Below are positions 17,414 through 27,244 of a DNA stretch of 40,355 nucleotides, in pieces. This DNA comes from Micavibrio sp. Lineage in GTDB: Bacteria; Pseudomonadota; Alphaproteobacteria; Micavibrionales; Micavibrionaceae. Made by a program: the position numbers and the translations under genes. The notes under the pieces were generated by a model, which was not told the DNA's origin, did not search any database, and saw only the letters and a list, made by a program, of their open reading frames with translations. Position 1 is the stretch's first letter. Every line of letters starts with the position of its first letter. The stretch lies in the NCBI GenBank assembly GCA_027075555.1, contig JALTAZ010000097.1, positions 1 through 40,355 on the forward strand. Reading direction: 5' to 3'.

Positions 17414-17415
17414 TC

Positions 17416-18408
17416 ATGATCTTAAGAACCCCTGATTTTTGGTATAAAGAAACAAATATTTCTATAACATTAGGTGAGATATTATTATATCCGCTTAGTG
17501 TGCTTTATCAAATCGGGCATCATATCAACCAAAACTTTACTAAAACAAAGTCTGTTAAAATACCCGTCATATGTATTGGCAATATAACAGCAGGAGGAAG
17601 CGGAAAAACACCTATCTCAATTGCGATAAATAAGCTAGTTCAAGAAAATAATATCTCTAATGCACCTTATTTTTTGACTAGGGGATATGGTGGAAATAAT
17701 CACAATACAAGGGTCATAAAGGTTCATGATGATGCAAAAGAAACAGGAGATGAACCGTTATTACTTGCAAGCCATTCAAATACAATAATTTCCAAGAACC
17801 GGTATAACGGTGCATTAATGGCTCATAAACTAGGTGCAGACCTGATAATTATGGATGATGGATTACAAAACCAAACACTTAAGAAAGATATCTCTTTTCT
17901 AGTTATTGATGGGAATATGGGATTTGGTAATGAAAGAACTCTACCCTCTGGTCCTTTAAGAGAGCCATTAAAACATGCATTAAATAAAGTTGATGCTGTT
18001 ATAATTATTGGTAAAGATATTAGGAAAATTAAAAATAAAATACCAGATAATATGACTGTATTTTATTCTCAAATAAAACCAGCATCAAAAAATATGCCCG
18101 ATAAATCAAAACAATATATAGCCTTTTGTGGTTTAGGTTATCCTGATAAATTCTTCAAAACTCTAAAAGATAATGGATATAAAATTATAAAATCATTTTC
18201 TTTTTCTGATCACCATAATTTTAGTTATAAAGATTTGAAGAAAATCAAAGACTCTGCTCTAAATAGTAATTCTAGTATTATAACCACTGAAAAGGATTAT
18301 ATTAGACTACCTCAGACATTTAAAAATGATGTTGTAACTCTACCTATTGAGATAAAATTTGATAATGAAGATAAACTAGTATCATTTATAAAAAGCACGC
18401 TCAAATAA
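17416..18408 (+). CDS. lpxK: Tetraacyldisaccharide 4'-kinase LpxK
   Basis: A 330-residue membrane-associated kinase that phosphorylates the 4' position of the lipid A disaccharide. The P-loop GNITAGGSGKTP (55-66, K64) is the family's distinctive Walker A. An N-terminal hydrophobic helix (about 20-36) provides the membrane contact. The MDDGLQN motif in the middle carries the acidic residues for metal and catalysis, and GPLREPL and SFSDHHNFS segments are also typical. Length matches the family. The gene lies between waaA (2-bp gap) and an LpxL-type acyltransferase (16-bp gap), forming a compact lipid A operon. Confidence 0.95.
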   Translation: MILRTPDFWYKETNISITLGEILLYPLSVLYQIGHHINQNFTKTKSVKIPVICIGNITAGGSGKTPISIAINKLVQENNISNAPYFLTRGYGGNNHNTRVIKVHDDAKETGDEPLLLASHSNTIISKNRYNGALMAHKLGADLIIMDDGLQNQTLKKDISFLVIDGNMGFGNERTLPSGPLREPLKHALNKVDAVIIIGKDIRKIKNKIPDNMTVFYSQIKPASKNMPDKSKQYIAFCGLGYPDKFFKTLKDNGYKIIKSFSFSDHHNFSYKDLKKIKDSALNSNSSIITTEKDYIRLPQTFKNDVVTLPIEIKFDNEDKLVSFIKSTLK

Positions 18409-18424
18409 TTTAAAGAGAAATAAT

Positions 18425-19291
18425 ATGAAAAGAATTCGTTATTTTTTTGAAGCGCTATTCCTTCACCTGATATTTATATTATTCGCTATGTTTCCTCCTG
18501 AAAAAGCCTCTAACATTGGTGGTTGGATTGGAAGAGCTATAGGTCCTAGACTTGCTACTAGCCGTAAGGCTCGTAAAAATATTATAAAAGCTTTGCCCCA
18601 ATTAGGAACAAAAGAACAAGATGGTATAATTGCTGGTATGTGGGAAAATTTAGGACGAGTAATTGCCGAATATCCACACCTTAAAAAAATCAGCAAAGAA
18701 CACACAATAATTGAAAATAAAGGGCGTTTAGAGGCTTTGCTCAATAAAAAACAGCCTATAGTTTTCTTTGGTGCTCATATCGCAAATTGGGAGGTAAATT
18801 CTACGGCTTTACTTACGCAATATAATAAACCCATTGCTCTAACCTATCGTGCACCAAACAACCCATGGACAGCCAACCTACTTGATAAGGCCAGAACTCT
18901 TAATGGTCGATTGCCGGCATTTCCAAAATCAAGAGAAAGTGGAAAAGATATACTTAAAACCTTAAAAAACGGAGATGCTCTAGGTATATTGATTGATCAA
19001 AAATATAATGAAGGCATTGAGGTGGAGTTTTTTTCTCTACCAGCTATGACAAATCCAATATTTGTCCATCTATGTCAAAAATTCAAATGCCCTCTTGTTC
19101 CAGTAAAAAATGAGCGTATAAGTGGCTGTAAATTTAAAATAACCCCCTACCCACCTTTAATATTATTTGATGAAGATAATAAACCACGCCCAGTTGAAGA
19201 TGTTATCAAAGATGCGCATAGCTTGCTTGAAGCATGGATTAAAGAAAGGCCAGAACAATGGATATGGATACATAGACGATGGAAAAACTAA
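18425..19291 (+). CDS. LpxL/HtrB-family lipid A acyltransferase
   Basis: A 288-residue lysophospholipid acyltransferase-like enzyme expected to add a secondary acyl chain to Kdo-lipid A from acyl-ACP. An N-terminal membrane helix lies at about 8-24. The catalytic HX4E motif is HIANWE (H118, E123). The NPWTANLLDKAR region and the DQKYNEG segment match the family, and the ERPEQWIWIHRRW ending is diagnostic. AAAGAGA precedes the ATG. It is the last gene of the waaA-lpxK block and is followed by convergent mutT. Acyl-chain and position specificity (LpxL, LpxM or the long-chain type) cannot be decided, so no symbol is given. Confidence 0.9.
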   Translation: MKRIRYFFEALFLHLIFILFAMFPPEKASNIGGWIGRAIGPRLATSRKARKNIIKALPQLGTKEQDGIIAGMWENLGRVIAEYPHLKKISKEHTIIENKGRLEALLNKKQPIVFFGAHIANWEVNSTALLTQYNKPIALTYRAPNNPWTANLLDKARTLNGRLPAFPKSRESGKDILKTLKNGDALGILIDQKYNEGIEVEFFSLPAMTNPIFVHLCQKFKCPLVPVKNERISGCKFKITPYPPLILFDEDNKPRPVEDVIKDAHSLLEAWIKERPEQWIWIHRRWKN

Positions 19292-19356
19292 GATCCGCGA
19301 TAATATCCATAGCCAAAACCTTACCCTACCAATACCCAGACTATTTAAAATAAATA

Positions 19357-19806
19357 TTACAAACGATCCCTTAGTTGATAAATAAGCGGTATATCGGCCT
19401 CTGGCATCGGGTAATCATACATATCTTGAGGAAACACCCAAGCAAATTTTTGATTTTCCACTGCTTTTATCTCTCCCTTCCATACCCTGCAAATAAATAA
19501 AGGCATAAGCAAGTGAAAATCTTTATAAGCATGTGATGCAAAACCTATTGGTGAGAAACAACATTCTCTTGTTTCTATTCCAAGTTCTTCTTTTAATTCA
19601 CGCATAATTGTAAATTCAGGGTTTTCACCTTTTTCAACCTTTCCACCTGGAAACTCCCAAAGCCCTGCCATTGACCGTTCTTGAGATCTTTGTGCTAACA
19701 ACACCCTTCCCTTTGAATCAACTAAGGCTGCGGCTGCAACAAAGACCATTGGCAGACCAGACGGAGCTTCTGGCATTGGCAACTTAAGTGCTTGTTCACA
19801 ATTCAT
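19357..19806 (-). CDS. mutT: MutT-type Nudix hydrolase (8-oxo-dGTP diphosphatase)
   Basis: A 149-residue Nudix protein predicted to remove oxidised dGTP and so prevent A:T to C:G mutations. The Nudix box runs from G54 to E76 and fits GX5EX7REUXEEXGU: GGKVEKGE, then RELKEELGI, with all metal-binding glutamates present. The AGLWEFPGGK lead-in and a C-terminal FAWVFPQDM segment are typical of MutT rather than other Nudix enzymes. AGGGG lies about ten bases before the ATG. The upstream region holds a dispersed palindromic repeat (19844-19937). In relatives mutT often lies beside argJ, which is not present here. Confidence 0.9.
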   Translation of the reverse strand: MNCEQALKLPMPEAPSGLPMVFVAAAALVDSKGRVLLAQRSQERSMAGLWEFPGGKVEKGENPEFTIMRELKEELGIETRECCFSPIGFASHAYKDFHLLMPLFICRVWKGEIKAVENQKFAWVFPQDMYDYPMPEADIPLIYQLRDRL

Positions 19807-19843
19807 GCTAATAAAACCCCTTTTAACTATTTATAGTGATTTA

Positions 19844-19937
19844 GCTTTATTTTAGGACAAGGCACAAGTAGCAAAGCGTATTAACCTACGTGAGAAACGC
19901 AACAACAAAGTCATAAAATAAATGCAAGCTACTATAG
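19844..19937 (-). repeat. Dispersed palindromic repeat, copy 1
   Basis: This 94-base stretch is the reverse complement of a second copy at 35580-35674. Over the first 50 aligned bases only about five differ (about 90%); over the full length identity is roughly 80% with small gaps. The core (19844-19925) is bounded by near-perfect inverted ends: TTTATTTTA-g-GAC at one side pairs with GTC-a-TAAAATAAA at the other, and inner GCGT/ACGC arms also pair. It is intergenic, 37 bp before mutT, and could be an RNA-hairpin-forming or MITE-like element. I do not recognise it as a named family. Confidence 0.75.
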
Positions 19938-19963
19938 TATATAATTAATTATAAATTAACTAC

Positions 19964-19996
19964 AAAAAAAGTCGTGACCAATAACGACCACGACTT
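19964..19996 (-). terminator. Rho-independent terminator of the parvulin gene
   Basis: On the - strand, AAGTCGTG (19996-19989) and CACGACTT (19976-19969) form a perfect 8-bp stem with a 12-base loop, followed directly by a run of T (19970-19964). It starts 26 bases after the stop of the parvulin gene, a textbook intrinsic terminator. Confidence 0.9.
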
Positions 19997-20021
19997 AACT
20001 TAAACAACTCAAATCATAAAA

Positions 20022-21152
20022 TCATTCTGCCTTTTTATCTACTTTACTTGAATTATCTTTTGGTGCTTTATCTTCTGAAGATTTAGAGTCTTCTTCTACT
20101 ATAACCTCTCCAGCGGCAGGCTCTGCGTTTCTAGCTTCTTTTTCTCCTAAAGAGGCTGTTGCCTGATCTTGATCATTTGCATTTGCATTTGGAAGCGGAT
20201 TACCGTTAATATCAAAACGCTCAATCTTAGCAGCGGACTCCCACTCTTTCATAATTTCATCAAATGCTGCGCGATGAAGCTCTTGTTCTATAAATCGAGC
20301 CATTTTTTCAAATTTTTCTGGAGCCCTTTGACGCCTTTCCTCAATTTTTAAAACATGAAAACCAAAGTCAGATTTAATGGGCTGCTTGGCATAAGTACCA
20401 GGTTTAGTTTCAAAAGCAGCTTTTGCAAATTCAGGAACAACATCCTCCTTAACAAAAAATCCAAGATCACCACCATTTTGTGCTGAACCATCTTTGGAAT
20501 ACTCCTTAGCAAGAGTGGCAAAATCAGCTCCATTATCTAATTTTTTTATAATATCTCTTGCTAATTTTTCATCATCAACCAGAATATGAGCGGCTCTAAC
20601 CTCATCTACCTTAGGGAAATTTTTTAAATACTCATTATACTTAGCTCTAATTCGATCTTCACCAACTCTTGATTTAATTTCATTTTCTAAAAATTTAGCT
20701 CGTATAATCTGCTGTTTAGCGTTAAGTAACTGCTTTTGAACATCTTTATCTTTATCTAAACCAGAATTAGCAGCCTTAGAATCCACTATTTTATTTGCAA
20801 TAGCTTGCTCTAGCAACATGGGATAAAGCTGCGCCAAGGGAATTTGGCGCATTTGCGATGGCATTGAATTAACAAGCTCCATAACTTCCAAACGTCTTAT
20901 TTCCTGACCATCAACCTTTGCTAAAACAGGATTTTCTTTTCCTGTATTAACCTCTGATAACTCCTGAGAGGCTATATCAGTTGTATCTTGTTGCGACAAA
21001 TTAGCCATAAACTGTTCAAATATATCCTCTTGACCAACTTTATAGCCAATAAACCCAGCTCCAAAAATGGCTGTAACAGTAAGAGCGACCATCACCGCAT
21101 TACCGTTTTGCGCCCTAGCAAAGCCCTTATATGACTTCTTAAAATCTTTCAT
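20022..21152 (-). CDS. Membrane-anchored parvulin-type peptidyl-prolyl isomerase
   Basis: A 376-residue protein with a short cytoplasmic N-terminus, one membrane anchor (about 20-38), a SurA/PrsA-like helical chaperone region (about 60-180), and a PpiC rotamase domain (about 184-275). The rotamase shows AAHILVDDE, the NGGDLGFF motif and SDFGFHVLKI. The last roughly 80 residues are acidic, Ala/Lys/Ser-rich and low-complexity. The role is folding of exported proteins at the periplasmic face of the inner membrane. GAGGA precedes the ATG. It is divergent from secA across 166 bp, so export and post-export folding genes share a regulatory region. It ends at a strong intrinsic terminator. Confidence 0.9.
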   Translation of the reverse strand: MKDFKKSYKGFARAQNGNAVMVALTVTAIFGAGFIGYKVGQEDIFEQFMANLSQQDTTDIASQELSEVNTGKENPVLAKVDGQEIRRLEVMELVNSMPSQMRQIPLAQLYPMLLEQAIANKIVDSKAANSGLDKDKDVQKQLLNAKQQIIRAKFLENEIKSRVGEDRIRAKYNEYLKNFPKVDEVRAAHILVDDEKLARDIIKKLDNGADFATLAKEYSKDGSAQNGGDLGFFVKEDVVPEFAKAAFETKPGTYAKQPIKSDFGFHVLKIEERRQRAPEKFEKMARFIEQELHRAAFDEIMKEWESAAKIERFDINGNPLPNANANDQDQATASLGEKEARNAEPAAGEVIVEEDSKSSEDKAPKDNSSKVDKKAE

Positions 21153-21318
21153 AATAATCCTCGTAAATTTATCTTAATATGCGTATTGATTGTGACAACC
21201 TAACGAATGAAAATACTGTTTTCAACATATATTATATGCTTTACCCACAGTGCTGTTATTGACGAAGACGATTTAGCAGCTTATATCAAAGCATCTAATG
21301 TAAATTCTAGGAGATTTT

Positions 21319-24054
21319 ATGGTTCTCTCATTAGCTACAAAAATATTTGGCTCATCTAATGAGCGTGCTTTAAAAAAATATAATAAACACATTGAGCCTA
21401 TCAATGCGTTAGAAGCTACTTATGAGTCGATGAACGATGATGAGCTAAAAAAACAAACGGCTATTTTCCGTAAACGATTGGAAAGTGGAGAGTCTCTTAA
21501 TAAAATAATACATGAAGCATTTGCCGTTGTACGTGAAGCAGCTAAGCGCACGTTAGGACAACGCCATTATGATGTTCAACTTATTGGTGGACTTGTACTT
21601 AATGATGGAGCAATTGCAGAAATGCGTACTGGTGAGGGCAAGACCCTAGTTGCTACACTACCAGTTTACCTTAATGCAATATCAGGCAAAGGCGTTCATG
21701 TTGTGACCGTCAATGATTATCTTGCCAAACGTGATTCGCAATGGATGAGTCAGATATACTCATTCTTAGGTTTAACAACAGGTTGTATTACCGCTGATAT
21801 AAGTGAAGAAGAACGGCGCGAGGCTTATAATTGCGATATTACATATGGCACAAATAATGAATTTGGTTTTGACTATTTGCGCGATAATATGAAATTCAGC
21901 ATAGATCAAATGGTTCAACGCCCCTTTAACTATGCCATTATTGATGAGGTTGATTCTATACTTATTGATGAGGCGCGAACACCTCTTATTATATCTGGTC
22001 CATCAGAGGGAAATACTGGGCTATATATCGCTGTTGACAAGATTATACCCCATTTAGAAAAATCTGATTATGAGCTTGAAGAAAAACATAAAAGCGTTGT
22101 GCTAACTGAACAAGGACAAGAACATGTAGAAAAACTTTTAAGAGAACATGGATTGCTTGAAAGTGGAAATATGTATGACATGCAAAATATTGGACTTGTC
22201 CACCATGTTAATCAAGCTTTAAGAGCGCATAAATTATTTATGGCTGAAAAAGATTATATTGTTAAAGATGGCAAAGTTATCCTTATTGATGAGTTTACAG
22301 GCCGTATGATGGATGGACGCCGCCTTTCCGAAGGTCTTCACCAAGCTATAGAAGCAAAAGAATCAGTGCAAATTCAAAATGAAAATCAGACACTTGCATC
22401 AGTAACATTCCAAAATTATTTCCGCTTATACCCAAAACTTGCTGGTATGACTGGTACTGGCATGACAGAAGCCGCAGAGTTTGAAGAAATATATAAGCTT
22501 GGTGTCATTCAGATTCCAACTCATAAGCCGCTAATACGCAAAGACTATGATGACAAAATATATAAATCACAACGCGAAAAGGAAGATGCCATAACTCAAT
22601 TAGTTGAGGAGTGCAAAGAACGTCAGCAACCTGTTCTAGTTGGAACAGTTTCTATTGAAAAATCAGAACAACTTTCAGCGCGATTAAAAAAGGCAAATAT
22701 TAAGCATAATGTTTTAAATGCACGCCATCATGAACGTGAAGCCTATATAGTTGCTCAAGCTGGACGACTTGGAGCGGTAACTATTGCCACGAATATGGCA
22801 GGGCGCGGCACAGATATTCAACTTGGGGGTAACGCAGAAATGCGTATAGAAGACGAAGTTGATCCCAAATGGTCAGAAGATAAGCGCGAAAAAGCAATTA
22901 CAAAAATTCGCGAGGAAGTAGAACTTGAAAAGGAAAAAGTAAAGGAAGCTGGAGGTTTATATATTATAGGTACAGAGCGTCATGAGTCGCGACGTATTGA
23001 TAATCAACTACGTGGACGTTCTGGTCGTCAGGGTGATCCTGGTGCTTCTATGTTCTTCTTATCGGTTGAAGATGATTTAATGCGTATATTTGCGGGACAA
23101 CAACTTGAAAGTCTGCTTGCTAATAAACGTATTGGACTTGAAGAAGGCGAAGCATTAGAACACCCTTGGATTTCAAAAATGCTTGAACGTGCACAAAGCA
23201 AAGTTGAAAGCATGAACTTTGAAGCACGTAAAAATCTTCTGAAATTTGATGACGTCATGAATGGGCAACGTAAAGAAATTTACGAAGAACGGCGCGAAAT
23301 TATGACATCTGATAATCTTGAAGAGATGATACGCGATATGCGGTATGATGTTATTGAAGACATGGTTGTACGCTGTATTCCAGAGGGGAGTTACGCAGAT
23401 CAGTGGGATATTGAAACATTGGAAACAGAAATATCTCGCCTTCTTAATATGGATCTTCCTGTTAAGGACTGGGCAAAGGAAGAAGGTATTGCCGATAATG
23501 AAATAATAGAACGCATTATTGATGCCGCTGATAAAAAAATGGCGGAAAAAGCAGCTAATACAGGATCTGAGATTTGGCGACAAATTGAAAAATCGATAGT
23601 TTTACAAATTCTGGATCAGCATTGGAAAGAACATTTACTTAACTTAGATCATTTAAGACAAGGTATTAACCTTAGAGCATTTGGACAAAAAGACCCGCTT
23701 AATGAATATAAAACCGAAGCATTTGCTATGTTCCAAGAAATGCTTGAAAATATGCGTGAAACGATAACGCAGACCCTTAGCATTGTTGAATTTAATATCG
23801 ACCAGGAACGTGCAAGACTTTTAATGAATGCAGAAAGAAAAGCAGCCGAAAGCCAATTCCAAGAATCAAGAAGTGATCCTGCCTTATCCTCTTCTCACAA
23901 AGACAATAATCAATCAGTAGAAGTTCAGCAATTCCCTAAAAAACTTCCCTTTGATAAAAATAATCCTGCCACTTGGGGAAAAGTTCCACGTAACTCGCCA
24001 TGCCCATGTGAATCTGGAAAAAAATACAAGCAATGCCATGGCAAAATCAGATAA
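21319..24054 (+). CDS. secA: Preprotein translocase ATPase SecA
   Basis: A 911-residue full-length SecA, the motor that pushes unfolded preproteins through SecYEG. The Walker A motif MRTGEGKT is at about 102-109, the DEVD box at 209-212 with the following [11 protein letters not shown], and the second ATP-binding half includes [12 protein letters not shown] and the [18 protein letters not shown] block. The C-terminal SEC-C zinc site is intact (C895, C897, C906, H907), the part that binds SecB and lipid. An AGGAG site precedes ATG at 21319. The next gene starts 17 bases before the stop, so downstream enzymes are coupled to secA. Nothing is missing. Confidence 0.98.
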   Translation: MVLSLATKIFGSSNERALKKYNKHIEPINALEATYESMNDDELKKQTAIFRKRLESGESLNKIIHEAFAVVREAAKRTLGQRHYDVQLIGGLVLNDGAIAEMRTGEGKTLVATLPVYLNAISGKGVHVVTVNDYLAKRDSQWMSQIYSFLGLTTGCITADISEEERREAYNCDITYGTNNEFGFDYLRDNMKFSIDQMVQRPFNYAIIDEVDSILIDEARTPLIISGPSEGNTGLYIAVDKIIPHLEKSDYELEEKHKSVVLTEQGQEHVEKLLREHGLLESGNMYDMQNIGLVHHVNQALRAHKLFMAEKDYIVKDGKVILIDEFTGRMMDGRRLSEGLHQAIEAKESVQIQNENQTLASVTFQNYFRLYPKLAGMTGTGMTEAAEFEEIYKLGVIQIPTHKPLIRKDYDDKIYKSQREKEDAITQLVEECKERQQPVLVGTVSIEKSEQLSARLKKANIKHNVLNARHHEREAYIVAQAGRLGAVTIATNMAGRGTDIQLGGNAEMRIEDEVDPKWSEDKREKAITKIREEVELEKEKVKEAGGLYIIGTERHESRRIDNQLRGRSGRQGDPGASMFFLSVEDDLMRIFAGQQLESLLANKRIGLEEGEALEHPWISKMLERAQSKVESMNFEARKNLLKFDDVMNGQRKEIYEERREIMTSDNLEEMIRDMRYDVIEDMVVRCIPEGSYADQWDIETLETEISRLLNMDLPVKDWAKEEGIADNEIIERIIDAADKKMAEKAANTGSEIWRQIEKSIVLQILDQHWKEHLLNLDHLRQGINLRAFGQKDPLNEYKTEAFAMFQEMLENMRETITQTLSIVEFNIDQERARLLMNAERKAAESQFQESRSDPALSSSHKDNNQSVEVQQFPKKLPFDKNNPATWGKVPRNSPCPCESGKKYKQCHGKIR

Positions 24055-25222
24055 TATTACAAAGGTAGATGTTGCTATTTTCGGAGCAGGAATTGCTGGA
24101 TTATGGACATTCAACCACTTAAAAAGACTTGGGTATAATGTAATTTTACTAGAAAAAAAAGCCATTGGCGGTGAACAAAGCATTGCATCACAAGGTATTA
24201 TCCACTCTGGTCTTAAATTCTCTCTTGCTGGTAAAGTTAGCAATATTGCAAAAACCATAAGCAAAATGCCTGAAATCTGGCAAGATGCCCTTAATGGGAA
24301 AAATGTTGTTGATTTGTCGAATGCAAAAACCAATGCCAGTTCACAACATCTTTTTATTCCCAAAGGTGCATTTGGTAACTTAACAAATATTGTTGCTCAA
24401 AAAACTTTAGGCAATCAAGCCCATAGCATTCCAAAGAATAAATGGAATGAAAATATTAAAAGTTGTGGCTTTGATGGATCTATAATTTTCATGGACGAAC
24501 CGGTCTTAGATATTCCTAGCGTTATACGTGCCTTGGCAAGCCCTTATATAAGCTGTATAAGGAAAATAACAGATGAACAAGCATCTACACCTTTTAATTT
24601 TCTAAAGGAAAATAATATAATAGCAAAGCGCATTATTTTTACATGCGCCTCCAATAATCATATTATTGCAAAAAAAAATTACCATGAGTGTGGTCTTGAA
24701 ACACAAAAACGACCCCTATTACAAGCTATGCTTAGACCTGCGCCCTTCCCGCTTTATGCACATCTAGTAGGAAAAACAGATAAACCATTAGTATCGATAA
24801 CAACACACAAAGCAAAAAATGGTGATTTTATATGGTATTTAGGGGGTAAAGTCGCAGAACGCAAAAAAGATGATGATCCAAATCATGTTTATAATAGCGC
24901 TCTAAAAACGTTCAAAAAATATTTACCTAATATTGATTTTTCTGATGTTAAATGGTCAAGCTTGCCTATAGACCGCATTGAGGGTAAATCCAGAACCGAT
25001 GGCTGGATGCCTGATACTCCTACTATCCATCATACAAATGAGGCTCTATATTGCTGGCCGACAAAGCTTACTTTTGCGCCAATGTTAAGCCAAATGATAT
25101 TAGAAGATTTAAAAAATCTTGAAATAGAGCCTTCTAATAAAATATCTAACTTTTCCTTTTTACCAGATGTTGATTATGCACAAGCCCCATGGGATAAAAC
25201 TAAATGGACAAAGTTAATCTAG
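24038..25222 (+). CDS. FAD-dependent oxidoreductase (DAO family)
   Basis: A 394-residue flavoprotein. An N-terminal dinucleotide-binding motif FGAGIAGLW (15-23) is followed by the [12 protein letters not shown] segment, whose acidic residue binds the FAD ribose. The [12 protein letters not shown] stretch is typical of DAO-type oxidases and dehydrogenases. The reading frame extends 29 codons into secA, but ATG at 24038 gives the normal distance to the GxGxxG motif. It overlaps secA by 17 bp and the following aldo/keto reductase by 19 bp. The substrate is unknown; 2-hydroxyacid or amino-acid-like compounds are possible. The coupling to secA is unexplained. Confidence 0.85.
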   Translation: MAKSDNITKVDVAIFGAGIAGLWTFNHLKRLGYNVILLEKKAIGGEQSIASQGIIHSGLKFSLAGKVSNIAKTISKMPEIWQDALNGKNVVDLSNAKTNASSQHLFIPKGAFGNLTNIVAQKTLGNQAHSIPKNKWNENIKSCGFDGSIIFMDEPVLDIPSVIRALASPYISCIRKITDEQASTPFNFLKENNIIAKRIIFTCASNNHIIAKKNYHECGLETQKRPLLQAMLRPAPFPLYAHLVGKTDKPLVSITTHKAKNGDFIWYLGGKVAERKKDDDPNHVYNSALKTFKKYLPNIDFSDVKWSSLPIDRIEGKSRTDGWMPDTPTIHHTNEALYCWPTKLTFAPMLSQMILEDLKNLEIEPSNKISNFSFLPDVDYAQAPWDKTKWTKLI

Positions 25223-25992
25223 GAAATACAGGAATAAAAATATCCCCCATTGGCTTAGGAACGGTGAAGTTCGGGCGTAACCAAGGGGTTAAATACCCTG
25301 AAAATTTTGATCTTCCTGATGATAAAAGCCTATCTGACCTACTAGATACTGCTAAATCATTAGGCATAAATATGCTTGATACTGCCCCATCTTATGGACT
25401 TAGTGAAAGACGCCTTGGAAATCTCTTATTAGGACAGCGCAGTGACTGGATTATTGTCGGCAAGGCTGGTGAAGAATTCGAAGACGGAAAATCAGAATAT
25501 ATCTTCACCCCTGATCATTTTAAAAAATCTTTGGAACGCTCGCTCAACAGGCTAAAAACCGATTATATAGATGTCTTGCTGATTCATTCTGATGGAAGGG
25601 ATATGAATATATTAAATAACGATGATCTTATTCGCACCATCCATGACTTTAAAGATCAAGGATTAGTAAAAGCCATTGGTGCATCTACAAAAACGGCTGA
25701 GGGTGGAATAAAAACATTAGAGCTTATGGACGTGGTTATGGCTACATATAATACAGAATATGCAGATGAAAAACCTGTATTAGACTATGCCGCAAAGCAT
25801 AATAAGGGCGTTTTACTTAAAAAAGTACTATCTAGTGGTCATAACATAAATATTTATAAAGCTCTACGCTTTGCCTACAGCCATAAAGGAACAAGTAGCG
25901 TAATTATTGGTACTATAAACCTTAAGCATTTAAAACAAAATATAATAACAGCTAGGAATGTTCTATCAACTCTTCATCATCAGGCGGAGTAA
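25204..25992 (+). CDS. Aldo/keto reductase
   Basis: A 262-residue NAD(P)H-dependent reductase with the catalytic tetrad visible: D59, Y64 (DTAPSYG), K87 (IIVGKAG) and H128 (LLIHSDG). The C-terminal cofactor region includes SSVIIGTINLKHL. It is shorter than the usual 300-330 residues, chiefly in loop regions, but no core motif is missing. It starts inside the FAD oxidoreductase gene (19-bp overlap), suggesting the two act on the same or successive metabolites. Its 3' end overlaps the convergent CorC-type gene by 41 bp. Substrate unknown. Confidence 0.88.
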   Translation: MDKVNLGNTGIKISPIGLGTVKFGRNQGVKYPENFDLPDDKSLSDLLDTAKSLGINMLDTAPSYGLSERRLGNLLLGQRSDWIIVGKAGEEFEDGKSEYIFTPDHFKKSLERSLNRLKTDYIDVLLIHSDGRDMNILNNDDLIRTIHDFKDQGLVKAIGASTKTAEGGIKTLELMDVVMATYNTEYADEKPVLDYAAKHNKGVLLKKVLSSGHNINIYKALRFAYSHKGTSSVIIGTINLKHLKQNIITARNVLSTLHHQAE

Positions 25993-27238
25993 CCCGAACT
26001 AGAGTAATCTGGTTGCGCTGCTTTCTTACTATATCCATTTGAAAACCGTGAAACCGGAAGGATTGCCCAACATCTGGAACCATGTGAGATTCGTATAATA
26101 TCAGTCCTGCCAGAGTTGCATATTCATCATGAGGCAAGCCCCACTCAAATTCACGATTTAAATCCCGAATAGTTACTTCACCATCAATGATATAAGAACC
26201 ATTAGACAGCCTGCGAACACCGCTCATAGATTCATCATGCTCATCATCAATATCGCCAACAATTTCTTCTAAAATATCTTCTAGTGTTACAATACCCATA
26301 AAAGTACCATATTCATCAATAACAACTGCAAAATGCTCTTTACGTTTACGAAAAGCCTGTAACTGATCGTATAAAATAGTTGTTTCAGGGACAAACCATG
26401 GCTTCATCAAGATACGTTCAATATTTATGTTATCAATATTTCCCTTTGTATCCATTAACTCATGCAATAACTGCTTAGAATGCAAAACTCCTATTATATT
26501 ATCAGGGTCATCTTTCCATAACGGCAAACGCGTATATGGACTGCTCAACACTTCTTCCACAATTTTATCAACAGGCTGATCTGCGTCAATCATCACAACG
26601 TTTTTACGATGAATCATGATATCTTGGACATCAACCTCAGCCAAATCAAGTATAGAACGAAGCATAGCACGCTGATCATTTGTTTCTTGTTCTGGTCCTT
26701 CATGCATTTCAATTGCCCCGCGCAATAATTCAAGATGAGAACCTGCACCAACCTTTGATATATCAACACCAAAAACCCTTAAAACTTGCCTAACTATCCA
26801 CGTTACAGCCTCTGTTATTGGCGCAAAAATTTTGATTACCAAATTTATTAGTGGAGATAAGCGCATAGACATGGCTTCTGCATGATGAAACGCATAAGTT
26901 TTTGGAAGAACCTCAGCAAATATCAGAACTAGCATGGTCATTATAAGAGTTGCTATAATTACCCCTCCTTCACCAAATAACTTTATCAAAACGCTAGTTG
27001 CCAAAGCCGAAGCCAAAATATTAACCAGATTATTACCAAGCAGCAACGCACCAATCATTCGGTCTTTTTCATCACGAATTTTATTTACAAGACCTGCGCG
27101 CTTATCGCCTTCTTTTTCTCTAGCACGCAAACGAACCCGCGAAGCCGCAGTAAAAGCGGTTTCTGAACCTGAAAAGAATGCCGATAAAATAAGTAAAATA
27201 ATTATCGCTATAATAGATATTATAAACCATGTTTCCAT
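25952..27238 (-). CDS. CNNM/CorC (HlyC-CorC) family transporter-like protein
   Basis: A 428-residue membrane protein. The N-terminal CNNM domain (about 1-175) has several membrane helices and the FFSGSETAFTAASR motif near residues 22-35. A pair of CBS domains (about 200-320) follows, including YTRLPLWKDDPDNIIGVLH and FAVVIDEYGTFMGIVTLEDILEEIVGDI. The last about 90 residues are the CorC_HlyC domain. Family members are linked to magnesium/cobalt efflux or homeostasis; the haemolysin label is historical. It is the third gene after aroK and aroB, starting six bases past the aroB stop, an order also seen in related bacteria. Confidence 0.92.
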   Translation of the reverse strand: METWFIISIIAIIILLILSAFFSGSETAFTAASRVRLRAREKEGDKRAGLVNKIRDEKDRMIGALLLGNNLVNILASALATSVLIKLFGEGGVIIATLIMTMLVLIFAEVLPKTYAFHHAEAMSMRLSPLINLVIKIFAPITEAVTWIVRQVLRVFGVDISKVGAGSHLELLRGAIEMHEGPEQETNDQRAMLRSILDLAEVDVQDIMIHRKNVVMIDADQPVDKIVEEVLSSPYTRLPLWKDDPDNIIGVLHSKQLLHELMDTKGNIDNINIERILMKPWFVPETTILYDQLQAFRKRKEHFAVVIDEYGTFMGIVTLEDILEEIVGDIDDEHDESMSGVRRLSNGSYIIDGEVTIRDLNREFEWGLPHDEYATLAGLILYESHMVPDVGQSFRFHGFQMDIVRKQRNQITLVRVTPPDDEELIEHS

Positions 27239-27244
27239 TATTTT

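Noticed and set aside
23173-23583. 136-codon open frame on - strand inside secA
   Set aside because: A shadow of secA; its Phe/Cys/His-rich composition is typical of antisense frames.
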